Shown piece after piece: positions 16,659 to 24,682 of a DNA stretch of 64,000 nt (within the stretch, counting starts at the first letter, position 1; every line of letters starts with the position of its first letter). The position numbers were made by a program, and so were the translations under genes. Origin of the DNA: Bradyrhizobium hereditatis (GTDB lineage: Bacteria > Pseudomonadota > Alphaproteobacteria > Rhizobiales > Xanthobacteraceae); assembly GCF_020329435.1 (NCBI RefSeq), contig NZ_JAGKJK010000023.1, positions 31,677 to 95,676 on the forward strand. The letters are read 5' to 3'. The notes under the pieces were generated by a model. It did no database searches. It was not told the DNA's origin and saw only the letters and a list, made by a program, of their open reading frames with translations.

Positions 16659-17405
16659 ATGAACAAGATCGATCTGAACGGCCGCAGCGCCGTCGTCACC
16701 GGCGGGGCCCAGGGTTTTGGCCGCGCGATCACCGAGCGCTTCGTCGCCTCCGGCGCGAAGGTCGCGATCTGGGATTTCGACCTGCCGCTGGCGGAAAAGA
16801 CCGCCAGGGAAATCGGCCCGGCCGTCACCGCCTTCAAGGTCAACGTGTCCGATCTCGGTGCTGTCGAGAAGACCCGTGATGAAACGCTGAAGGCGCTCGG
16901 CAAGATCGACATCCTCGTCAACAATGCCGGCATCGCCGGCGTTAACGCTACCGTGTGGGAAACCGATCTCGAGGAATGGCGCAAGGTGCTGCGCATCAAT
17001 CTCGACGGTCCCTTCATCTGCTGCAAGGCGGTGGTGCCGGCGATGATCGCCCAGAAGTACGGCCGTATCGTCAACATCGCCTCGATCGCCGGCAAGGAAG
17101 GCAACCCGAATGCCGCGCATTATTCGGCCTCCAAGGCCGGCCTGATCGCGCTGACCAAATCGCTCGGCAAGGAACTCGCCCAGCACGACATCCTGGTTAA
17201 TGCGGTGACGCCTGCCGCGGCGAAGACCGCGATCTTCGACCAGCTCACGCAGCAGCACATCGATTTCATGCTGTCGAAGATTCCGAAGGGCCGTTTTGTT
17301 CTGGTGGAAGAACTCGCCGCGATGGTGGCGTGGCTGGCGTCGGAAGATTGCGCGTTCTCCACCGGCGCGGTGTTCGACATTTCCGGCGGCCGGGCGACCT
17401 ATTGA
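16659..17405 (+). CDS. short-chain dehydrogenase/reductase (FabG-like)
   Basis: 248 residues. Cofactor motif TGGAQGFGRA, NNAGIAG, catalytic Ser in NIASIAG and YSASK are all visible; the end is FDISGGRATY. Asp40 in WDFDLP after strand 2 favours NAD(H). It is 23 bases after the preceding SDR gene and co-transcribed with it and the dehydratase. Two SDRs with one dehydratase suggest oxidation of an aldose to its lactone before dehydration, and oxidation of a keto-deoxy acid after it. Which SDR does which step cannot be settled here. Confidence 0.88.
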   Translation: MNKIDLNGRSAVVTGGAQGFGRAITERFVASGAKVAIWDFDLPLAEKTAREIGPAVTAFKVNVSDLGAVEKTRDETLKALGKIDILVNNAGIAGVNATVWETDLEEWRKVLRINLDGPFICCKAVVPAMIAQKYGRIVNIASIAGKEGNPNAAHYSASKAGLIALTKSLGKELAQHDILVNAVTPAAAKTAIFDQLTQQHIDFMLSKIPKGRFVLVEELAAMVAWLASEDCAFSTGAVFDISGGRATY

Positions 17406-17412
17406 GGCAGCC

Positions 17413-17805
17413 ATGATCCAGGAAGGCGGATGCCTCTGCGGCGCGGTCCGGTTCAAGACCGAGGGCGAGCCGCTCAATGTTCGCATCTGCCATTGCCGCA
17501 ACTGCCAGAAGGCGATGGGCTCGCCGTTCTTTGCTAGGGCACTATTCGATCAGCGCTCACTTTCGGTCGAGGGTGAAACCGCGCGCTGTCCATCATCGGA
17601 AGCGCTCGACCGGGTATTTTGCAAGGTTTGCGGCACGCGGCTGTTCTCCCGGCGCACCAACGGGACCGTGGTCGGCGTTGCGCTTGCCGCCTTCGACGAT
17701 CGCAACGCCTTTGCACCGACCGAGCACATCTGGGTCTCCGAGAAGATGTCCTGGGTGCGGCTCGACGACGGCTTGCCGCAATATCAGGAGACGGTTCCCC
17801 AATAA
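17413..17805 (+). CDS. GFA (CENP-V/DUF636) family zinc protein
   Basis: 130 residues from the ATG at 17413, eight bases after the SDR stop. Zinc ligands follow the GFA pattern: Cys7 and Cys9 (CLCG), Cys26, Cys28 and Cys31 (CHCRNC), and Cys70 and Cys73 (FCKVCG). The family was named for glutathione-dependent formaldehyde-activating enzyme, but most members have no proven activity. It could belong to the sugar operon by spacing, though its role there is not evident. A divergent alternative start upstream inside the SDR gene is not needed. Confidence 0.88.
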   Translation: MIQEGGCLCGAVRFKTEGEPLNVRICHCRNCQKAMGSPFFARALFDQRSLSVEGETARCPSSEALDRVFCKVCGTRLFSRRTNGTVVGVALAAFDDRNAFAPTEHIWVSEKMSWVRLDDGLPQYQETVPQ

Positions 17806-17855
17806 CGCGGGCGTGCTAGGCTACAGGCCTCGAAGCGCAACCGGGGGCGGATCGT

Positions 17856-18536
17856 TTGAACATCTCGCTGTACGACATTTCGGTCTGGATTTTCCCCATC
17901 CTCATCGCCATCACCTTTCACGAGGCCGCCCACGGCTTCGTGGCATACCGGCTCGGGGACGATACCGCTTGGCAGCTCGGCCGGGTCAGCTTCAATCCCT
18001 TCAAGCATATCGATCCCTTTGGCACCGTGATTCTGCCGGGCGTGCTGTTCCTGGCGCACTCCCCGTTCCTGTTCGGTTATGCCAAGCCGGTCCCGGTGAA
18101 TTTCAGAAACCTGAACCATCCCCGGCTCGACATGGTCTGGGTGGCGCTGGCCGGGCCCGCCACCAACATCATTCTGGCTGTCATCGCAGCGTTAGCCTTC
18201 CATGCGCTGCCTTGGGTGCCGGCCGAGGCCGCCAAATGGACGGCGGACAACCTAAAAAATGCTTTCTTGATCAATATCGTGCTGGCGATCTTCAACATGA
18301 TGCCGATCCCGCCGCTGGACGGCGGCCGGGTCGCAGTCGGGCTGTTGCCGCGGGTGCTGGCATACCCGCTGTCGCGGCTGGAACCCTATGGAATCCTGAT
18401 CCTGCTCGGCCTTCTGATCCTGCTCCCCGTCATCGGCGCGCAGCTCGGCCTAAATCTTGATGTTATTTCGGCGATACTGCGGACACTGATCGGTTATGTT
18501 GGCAGCGCGCTTCTCTTCATTACCGGCAACGCCTAG
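17856..18536 (+). CDS. site-2 protease-like M50 metalloprotease
   Basis: 226 residues from a TTG start (LNISLYDIS read as MNISL). The zinc motif HEAAH is at residues 22-26 in the first membrane helix and the second metal ligand lies in PIPPLDGGR near residue 155. Four to six hydrophobic helices are visible and there is no PDZ domain, so it belongs to the short SpoIVFB/YwhC-type group of intramembrane proteases. It would cleave membrane-anchored substrates in the inner membrane. Neighbours do not reveal the substrate, and this looks like a conserved housekeeping position rather than part of the sugar operon. Confidence 0.9.
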   Translation: MNISLYDISVWIFPILIAITFHEAAHGFVAYRLGDDTAWQLGRVSFNPFKHIDPFGTVILPGVLFLAHSPFLFGYAKPVPVNFRNLNHPRLDMVWVALAGPATNIILAVIAALAFHALPWVPAEAAKWTADNLKNAFLINIVLAIFNMMPIPPLDGGRVAVGLLPRVLAYPLSRLEPYGILILLGLLILLPVIGAQLGLNLDVISAILRTLIGYVGSALLFITGNA

Positions 18537-18576
18537 AGTTCTGATAGAATAACACAGGGAAGAACCGACCCGGGCC

Positions 18577-19008
18577 ATGGCCACAAAAGCTGCCGATATG
18601 TTGATTGCACGCCGCGCCGATACCCGCGCGAGGGCAGATTTTGCAACCTGGAAAATGATAGCCAAGCTGAACGGCTTTTCCGCCCTGCCCCCCGAGGCGC
18701 AGAGCTTTCTCGAAGGCTACAGGCAGCTGCTCGCGAACATGTCGGAGGCCGACGCTTCCGAGGCCACCATTCAGCTGATGTACAAGCGATACTATTCCGA
18801 GATGGGCGGCAGCGGAAACCCGCCGCAGCTGCCTTCGCGTGCGAGCGATCCGACCAAAGACAGCAGTAACGTCACCGCATTCCGCCGCCCGCCCGCCCGG
18901 CCAAGACAAACCGCGCCGGATGCAACGGCAAGATCTCGGCTGCCCGTGGCGCTGATCTTTATCTGTCTCGCCATCGTTTACGTCAGCATTCGCATGCTCT
19001 GGCGCTGA
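18577..19008 (+). CDS. small protein with C-terminal membrane anchor
   Basis: 143 residues. A helical N-terminal part (about 1-75, with KMIAKLNGFSALPPEAQSF) is followed by a low-complexity Pro/Ser/Arg linker (80-120). It ends in a single hydrophobic helix LPVALIFICLAIVYVSIRML. It would sit in the inner membrane with the N-terminal part in the cytoplasm. I do not recognise the family. It follows the M50 protease gene by 40 bases and could be co-transcribed; a tail-anchored protein next to an intramembrane protease is worth noting as a possible partner or substrate. Confidence 0.75.
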   Translation: MATKAADMLIARRADTRARADFATWKMIAKLNGFSALPPEAQSFLEGYRQLLANMSEADASEATIQLMYKRYYSEMGGSGNPPQLPSRASDPTKDSSNVTAFRRPPARPRQTAPDATARSRLPVALIFICLAIVYVSIRMLWR

Positions 19009-19044
19009 CGCGTTCCCGCCGCGAATTTCTGCGATAAAATTTCA

Positions 19045-19956
19045 TCACGGCCACGCCGCGTAGGAAGGGCCGCTGCGCGCATGCTCCAACCGGATCTGCC
19101 GGCGATAATTTCCCGGCGACGCGCCGCGATACTTGCGGAAGAAGCGGTTGAAATAGGCGGGATCGCGGAAGCCGAGGCCGTATCCGATCTGCTCGACGGG
19201 AAGATCGAGCTGCTGCAGCCGCGTGCAGGCTTCGCGCAGCAGGCGCTCGTGGATGATCGCGCGCGGGCCGCAACCCTTCTCGCGCTGGCAATGCGCATGC
19301 AGCTTGTCGGAGGTGACGCCAAGCGCGTTGGCGTAGCGCGCGACCGGCCAGCCGTCGCGGTAGTGCAGTTCGACCATCTGCAGGAAATTACCAACCAGCG
19401 CCAGACCGCCGCCACGCACGGCCATCTCGTCGCGCGCATCGCGCGAGGCGCTAAGCCGCCAGAGCTGCAAGCACAGTAAAAGCAGATGCGAGGAAATCAG
19501 CGTCGCGCCGCCAAAACCGGGCATGCGTAGCTCAGTCACGATGGCACGGCAGGATTCAGTGACCGTGTCCAGATATGGCGGCAGCACTTCGCCTGCGATC
19601 AGCGCGACGCGCTCGGTGGTCCTGCGCAGATGCAGCGCCTCGGCATTGCCGGCAACGATCTTGATCAGGAAATCATCCTCGACCGACAGCAGAAATCCTT
19701 GCGCGCCCGGGCCCACTTCCACCGTCGCATCGATACCGCCCGGCAGCCAAAGCAAGCTCGGCGCGTCGAGCGCAACGCCGGTCCCCTGCCATGACGCACG
19801 GCCGCGATCCGATTGCAGCAGCAACAGATGCGCCCGCCGCTCGGACTTCTGGCGGATCACCCACGATCGGGCGGCCAAGGCAGCCGAAAATGCCTCCGCA
19901 CGCACCGCCAGCGCGATACCGACCGGCAGTCCGTTCAGGCCCGATAATGCCGACAT
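19045..19956 (-). CDS. AraC-family transcriptional regulator
   Basis: 303 residues from the ATG at 19956, eight bases after GGAGG; an upstream Met at 20004 lacks a ribosome site. The C-terminal 100 residues are the double helix-turn-helix of AraC proteins, with IGYGLGFRDPAYFNRFFRKYRGASPGNYR (residue span about 255-283) as the signature. The N-terminal part resembles the AraC_binding_2 cupin-like domain seen in regulators of aromatic catabolism. It is divergent from the Liv-type ABC operon and most likely activates it in response to the imported compound. Confidence 0.9.
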   Translation of the reverse strand: MSALSGLNGLPVGIALAVRAEAFSAALAARSWVIRQKSERRAHLLLLQSDRGRASWQGTGVALDAPSLLWLPGGIDATVEVGPGAQGFLLSVEDDFLIKIVAGNAEALHLRRTTERVALIAGEVLPPYLDTVTESCRAIVTELRMPGFGGATLISSHLLLLCLQLWRLSASRDARDEMAVRGGGLALVGNFLQMVELHYRDGWPVARYANALGVTSDKLHAHCQREKGCGPRAIIHERLLREACTRLQQLDLPVEQIGYGLGFRDPAYFNRFFRKYRGASPGNYRRQIRLEHARSGPSYAAWP

Positions 19957-20125
19957 GACCCCGCCTCCTGAGACAATCCGCCGCCAGTAAACCGGGGCCT
20001 TCACCAGAAAAGTACAATCTTTCCCCGGTTTCGTCCAATTCCAAGCCGCCCAGGACCTCCCCTAACGTCAAGGCGATCACGAGCGCCAGCCAATGGCGCC
20101 AATCGAAACACCTGGGGAGGAGAAC

Positions 20126-21352
20126 ATGACGACATTTCTGACGCGGCGCGTCGCCCTGCTGGCGGCCGCCACCTGCGTCGCCACGCTGGGCCTGTCCGCC
20201 GCCGCGGAAGCGCAGACCTCGATCAAAATCGGCTATGCGATCTCGCGCACCGGCCCCAATACCGGCGGCGCGGCCGTCACCACGATTCCCAACTACGAAT
20301 TGTGGGTGAAGGAAGTGAACGCCGGCGGGGGCATCAAGCTCGGCGACAAGCGCGTCCCGATCGAGGTCGTGCAGTATGACGACCGCTCCAACGCCGAAGA
20401 GGCGGTGCGCGCGCTCGAGCGGCTGATCAACCAGGACAAGGTCGATTTCATCCTGCCGCCATGGGGCACCGGCCTCAATCTCGCCGTCGGCCCGACGCTC
20501 AACCGCGAAGGCTATCCGCACCTCGCCGCGACCGCCGTCACCGACCGCGCGCCCGAACTCGCCAAGCGCTGGCCGAACAGTTTCTGGCTGCTCGGCACCA
20601 GCGGCGATGCCGCCAAGACGCTGGTCGACCTGCTATCCAAGCTGCGCGACGAAAAGAAGATCGGCGATACCGTAGCGATGGTCAGCATTGCCGACGGCTT
20701 CGGCATCGACCTGTCGACCGCGGCGCGGCCGGCGCTCACCAACGCGAAATTCAAGCTCGCCTACGACAAGAGCTATCCAATCGGCACGCAGGACCTCGCG
20801 CCGATCGTCAATGAGATCAAGGCGCTCAATCCTGACGTCTTCATCGCGTTCAGCTATCCGCCGGATACGCTGGCGCTGACCGAGCAATCACGGATCGCCG
20901 GCTTCAATCCGAAAGTGTTCTATACCGGCGTCGGCACCGCCTTCCCGCTCTACAAGCAGAAGTTCGGCAAGAACACCGAAGGCGTCATGGGCATCGGCGG
21001 CTGGAGCGGCGACAGCCCGGCGATCAAGGACTACCTCGCCCGCCACAAGGCCTCCGCCGCCAACGGCGCCGAGCCGGATCGCTGGGCGAGCGCGGTTACC
21101 TATGCCAGCCTGCAGATGCTGCAACAGGCGATCGAACGCGTCGGCAAGGTCGACCGCGCCGCCGTCATCAAGGACCTGCAGACCGGCACGTTCGACACCG
21201 TGATCGGCAAGGTCAAGCTCGAGAACAACATGCCGACCCGCTACTGGTGGGTCGGCCAGTGGCAGGACGGTGAGTTCTACGGCATCGCTCCGGCGAAGAA
21301 CGAAGGTGCGCGCACCGCGATCGTGCCGAAGCCGGCGTGGGTGGCGCCCTAA
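20126..21352 (+). CDS. branched-chain-amino-acid-type ABC transporter substrate-binding protein
   Basis: 408 residues from the ATG at 20126 after GGGGAGGAG; an upstream Met at 20093 lacks support. A Sec signal (MTTFLTRRVALLAAATCVA, cleavage near AEAQ) precedes a Periplas_BP_6 domain starting SIKIGYAISRTGPNTGG. It contains DDRSNAEEAVRALERLI and AVTDRAPELAKR. Members bind leucine-type amino acids but also aromatic acids, amides and urea. It opens a five-gene transport operon that ends with an aldehyde dehydrogenase, which favours an aromatic or other non-amino-acid ligand. Confidence 0.92.
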   Translation: MTTFLTRRVALLAAATCVATLGLSAAAEAQTSIKIGYAISRTGPNTGGAAVTTIPNYELWVKEVNAGGGIKLGDKRVPIEVVQYDDRSNAEEAVRALERLINQDKVDFILPPWGTGLNLAVGPTLNREGYPHLAATAVTDRAPELAKRWPNSFWLLGTSGDAAKTLVDLLSKLRDEKKIGDTVAMVSIADGFGIDLSTAARPALTNAKFKLAYDKSYPIGTQDLAPIVNEIKALNPDVFIAFSYPPDTLALTEQSRIAGFNPKVFYTGVGTAFPLYKQKFGKNTEGVMGIGGWSGDSPAIKDYLARHKASAANGAEPDRWASAVTYASLQMLQQAIERVGKVDRAAVIKDLQTGTFDTVIGKVKLENNMPTRYWWVGQWQDGEFYGIAPAKNEGARTAIVPKPAWVAP

Positions 21353-21382
21353 CATCACGTTAGCGAGACGGCCGGCCACGCC

Positions 21383-22252
21383 ATGACCAACGCCATTCTG
21401 ACCGGCCTGATGCTGGGCGGCATGTATGCGCTCATCGCCATGGGGCTCACGCTCCAGTACGGCGTTGCGCGCATCATGAATCTCTCTTACGGCGAGTTCC
21501 TGATCGCCGCCGCCTTTGCATCGCACTGGCTGTTCACGGGCTGGGCGGTCAGTCCGTTTGTCGGGCTGGTGTTGGTCGTCCCCCTCGCCTTCGTGCTGAA
21601 CTTTGCGATCTATAAATTGCTGCTGACACCGCTGGTGCGTCGCGCGCCGAACCGCGACGCGCTCGAGGTCGACAGCATTCTCGCGACCTTCGGGCTCACC
21701 TTCGTGATTCAAGGCTCGATGCTCGCGCTGTTCGGCGGCGCCTACTACAGCTATTCCTTCCTCGCCTTTCCGGTGCAGTTCCTCGGCGAGACGGTGGCGG
21801 CCAACCGGCTCGCCGCGCTCGGGATCACCATCCTGCTCGGCCTCGCGCTCTATCTGGCGCTGACACGAACCCGGGCCGGCACGGCGGTTCGCGCCGTCGC
21901 CGTCGATCCCTTTGCCGCCCAGCTCGTCGCCATCAACGTTCCGCAAGCTTCCGCCCTGACCTTTGCACTAGGTGGCGCGCTGGTGGCCGCGGCGGGCGTG
22001 CTGGTCAGCACATTCCTCACCTTCAGCGCGTCATCCGGCGTGGTCTTCACCATGAAGGCTCTGATCGTGGTCGTGATGGGCGGCGTCGGTAACATGCTGG
22101 GCTGCCTGGTCGCGGGCCTTGCTCTTGGCCTCAGCGAGGCGCTGGTCGCCTCCTATGTCGATCCCGGCCTCACGCTGGCCGTCAACTTCGCGCTGTTTCT
22201 CGCCGTGCTGCTGGTGAAGCCGGCCGGCCTGTTTGGCAGGGCGACGCGATGA
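21383..22252 (+). CDS. livH: branched-chain ABC transporter permease (LivH type)
   Basis: 289 residues with eight or so hydrophobic helices. It starts MTNAILTGLMLGGMYALIAM, a hallmark of LivH, followed by GVARIMNLSYGEFLIAAAF. The late GGVGNMLGCLVAGLALG loop is the region that contacts the ATPases. It forms the inner-membrane channel with the LivM-type protein. The stop overlaps the next gene's ATG by four bases (ATGA), so translation is coupled. The symbol indicates family, not proven leucine transport. Confidence 0.9.
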   Translation: MTNAILTGLMLGGMYALIAMGLTLQYGVARIMNLSYGEFLIAAAFASHWLFTGWAVSPFVGLVLVVPLAFVLNFAIYKLLLTPLVRRAPNRDALEVDSILATFGLTFVIQGSMLALFGGAYYSYSFLAFPVQFLGETVAANRLAALGITILLGLALYLALTRTRAGTAVRAVAVDPFAAQLVAINVPQASALTFALGGALVAAAGVLVSTFLTFSASSGVVFTMKALIVVVMGGVGNMLGCLVAGLALGLSEALVASYVDPGLTLAVNFALFLAVLLVKPAGLFGRATR

Positions 22253-23190
22253 GCGCGCGTATTGCCGGTATCGGTTCTCTGGCGCTGGCAGCGATCGCGC
22301 TGCTGGCATTCGTGCCGCGTCTTGGCAACGCCTATTATCTCGCGCTTTCCATCAGCCTGCTGCAGTACACGGTGCTGGCGACCGCCTGGGGAATGTTTTC
22401 GGGCCCGACGCGCTACGTTTCGCTGGCAACGACCGCCTTCTTCGGCGTCGGCGCTTATACCGTGGCCGTGCTTGGCGAGATATTGCCCTGGCCGCTCGTG
22501 CTGCTGATCGCCGCGGCGCTCGGCGCCATGGTGGCAGGCGTCGTCGGACTATCGACGCTGCGCCTGAGCGGCGTCTACTTCGTCATCTTCACGTTTGGAT
22601 TGACCGAACTGATCCGCCAACTCGTGGTCTGGTTCGAGGTCAACAAGTCGCGCGTGCTCGGCCGCTATGTCTTCGTCAACATCACCCAAGCCGATATTTA
22701 CTGGCAGTTGCTGGCGCTGACCGCCGCGGTGTTCCTGCTTGGCTGGCTGATCGCGCGCTCGCGGCTCGGCTTTGCGCTACGGGTGATCGGCGAAGACGAG
22801 ACCGTCGCAAAACATTGCGGGATCAACACCACCTTCGCCAAGGTCGCGCTGTTTACGATCAGCGCCACGATCATGACGCTGGTCGGCGCGATCATGGCGC
22901 CGCGCTGGACCTATATCGAACCGTCGATCGCCTTCAATTCGATGATCTCGTTTCAGGTGCTGATCATGGCGCTGCTCGGCGGCGCGCACCGGCTGTGGGG
23001 GCCGGTGCTTGGCGCCATCCCGCTCACCCTCTTGTTCGAGCTCCTGAGCGCGCGCTTTCCGAACACATTCACGATCATCCTCGGCTGCATCTTCCTTGTG
23101 ATCGTCTACATGCTGCCGCGGGGTGTGGCGGGCTTGTTCGAGAGGCGATCGGCGCCATCAGCCAAAACCACGCAACGGGTGACCGCATGA
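22249..23190 (+). CDS. livM: branched-chain ABC transporter permease (LivM type)
   Basis: 313 residues, with about ten hydrophobic segments. Family markers include YYLALSISLLQYTVLATAWG near the N-terminus, the middle stretch LSGVYFVIFTFGLTELIRQ, and RVIGEDETVAKHCGINTTFAK. It pairs with LivH. Both ends use ATGA overlaps with neighbouring genes (22249-22252 and 23187-23190), so the four transport genes are translated as one block. Confidence 0.9.
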   Translation: MSARIAGIGSLALAAIALLAFVPRLGNAYYLALSISLLQYTVLATAWGMFSGPTRYVSLATTAFFGVGAYTVAVLGEILPWPLVLLIAAALGAMVAGVVGLSTLRLSGVYFVIFTFGLTELIRQLVVWFEVNKSRVLGRYVFVNITQADIYWQLLALTAAVFLLGWLIARSRLGFALRVIGEDETVAKHCGINTTFAKVALFTISATIMTLVGAIMAPRWTYIEPSIAFNSMISFQVLIMALLGGAHRLWGPVLGAIPLTLLFELLSARFPNTFTIILGCIFLVIVYMLPRGVAGLFERRSAPSAKTTQRVTA

Positions 23191-23936
23191 GCTCCGACGG
23201 CGGGACACCAGTGCTGGCGGTCAACGGACTACGGCGCGCGTTCGGCGGGCTCGTCGCGGTCAACGATCTTGGCTTCGAAGTCGCCCTGGGCGAAATCATG
23301 GGCCTGCTCGGCCCCAACGGCTCCGGCAAAACGACGGCGCTCAACCTGATGTCTGGCGTGCTGCGTCCCGATGCCGGCACTATCCGCCTGATGGGCCAGG
23401 ATATCGCGGGCCTTGCCTCGTACCGGATCGCGCGGCTTGGCCTGGCGCGAACGTTCCAACTCGTCCGCGTGCTCGATGGCATGGACTGCCGCGAGAACAT
23501 CAGGGCGGGGCTGGCGTTTCAGAAACCTCACTTGACCGCCGCCGAGGCCGAGCTTCGGATCGGCGCCCTACTCGCGCGCGTCGGCCTTGCCGGCCATGAC
23601 CAGCGGCCGGCGGCCGATCTCACCTATATCGACCGCAAGCGGCTGGAGCTCGCCCGCGCCCTTGCCGCCAAGCCACGGCTGCTGCTGCTCGACGAATGGC
23701 TCGCCGGGCTCAATCCATCCGAGCTTGCAATCGGCATCGACCTGATCCGATCACTGCGGGCAGACGGCATCACCATCGTGCTGGTCGAGCATGTGATGAG
23801 CGCGGTTCGCGCGCTGTGCGACCGCTGCATCGTCATGAGCAGCGGCCGCAAGATCGCCGAAGGCTTGACCGCGGACGTGCTGAGCGATGCGGCGGTGGTC
23901 AAGGCCTATCTCGGCGGAGTGGCCGCCGATGCTTGA
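23187..23936 (+). CDS. livG: ABC transporter ATP-binding protein (LivG type, variant signature)
   Basis: 249 residues. Walker A is GPNGSGKTT; Walker B is LLLLDEWLAGLNP; the switch His is in VLVEHVMSAV. The signature loop reads LTYIDRKRLELARAL, where classical LivG proteins have L(S/P)YGQQRRLE; the GQQ is replaced by IDR. Together with DEWLAGLN this marks a recognisable LivG subclass rather than a broken protein. It hydrolyses ATP with LivF to drive import. The gene begins inside the LivM stop (ATGA) and overlaps livF by eight bases. Confidence 0.9.
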   Translation: MSSDGGTPVLAVNGLRRAFGGLVAVNDLGFEVALGEIMGLLGPNGSGKTTALNLMSGVLRPDAGTIRLMGQDIAGLASYRIARLGLARTFQLVRVLDGMDCRENIRAGLAFQKPHLTAAEAELRIGALLARVGLAGHDQRPAADLTYIDRKRLELARALAAKPRLLLLDEWLAGLNPSELAIGIDLIRSLRADGITIVLVEHVMSAVRALCDRCIVMSSGRKIAEGLTADVLSDAAVVKAYLGGVAADA

Positions 23937-24660
23937 GGTCGCAAATCTCAGCCTAACTTACGGCCTCCACCGCGCACTCGACGGTGTCGCCCTCAACGTC
24001 GGGCGCGGCGAGATCGTCACGATCCTCGGCGCCAACGGCGCCGGCAAGACCTCGCTGCTGAAGGCCATCGCCGGCGTGGTGCGTACACTTCCGGGCAAGC
24101 AGGTGCGCCTTGGCGGCCGCGATATCTCCGCGCTCGCCGCGCACGACATCGTCGAGAACGGACTGGCACTGGTGCCCGAGGGGCGCGGCATCTTCGGCGA
24201 CCTCACGGTGAAGGAAAATCTCCTGCTCGGTGCCAATCCGAAGCGCGCGCGCGACGGCGAAGCAGCGCGGCGCGAGCAGGTGCTCGAACTTTTTCCGCGT
24301 CTGCGCGAACGCGCCGCCCAGATCGCGCGCACCATGAGCGGCGGCGAACAGCAGATGCTCGCCATTGGCCGTGCGTTAATGTCCAATCCGGACATCTTGC
24401 TGCTCGATGAACCGTCGCTCGGGCTCTCGCCAGCGATGGTGCAGGAGCTGTTCGCCACGCTGAGACGGGTGCGCGAAGCCGGCGTCGGCTTGCTGCTCGT
24501 CGAGCAGAACGCGCAGGAGAGTCTGCGCATCGCCGACCGCGGCTATGTGCTCGAAAACGGCATCATCGTCGGCCACGGCACGGCCGATCAGCTGAAATCC
24601 GATCCCGCCGTCCAGCGCGCCTATCTCGGCGGCGCACCGGCCGCCACACCATCATCGTAA
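23929..24660 (+). CDS. livF: ABC transporter ATP-binding protein (LivF type)
   Basis: 243 residues from the ATG at 23929, overlapping the livG end by eight bases. Walker A is GANGAGKTS, the signature is MSGGEQQMLAIGRAL, Walker B is ILLLDEPSLGLSP and the switch His position reads LLVEQNAQE. ENGLALVPEGRGIFGDLTV is typical of LivF. It forms the nucleotide-binding heterodimer with LivG. Its signature loop is canonical, unlike that of LivG, so the two ATP sites are probably not equivalent. Confidence 0.92.
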   Translation: MLEVANLSLTYGLHRALDGVALNVGRGEIVTILGANGAGKTSLLKAIAGVVRTLPGKQVRLGGRDISALAAHDIVENGLALVPEGRGIFGDLTVKENLLLGANPKRARDGEAARREQVLELFPRLRERAAQIARTMSGGEQQMLAIGRALMSNPDILLLDEPSLGLSPAMVQELFATLRRVREAGVGLLLVEQNAQESLRIADRGYVLENGIIVGHGTADQLKSDPAVQRAYLGGAPAATPSS

Positions 24661-24682
24661 CGCACAGCCGAAGGAGAGAACC

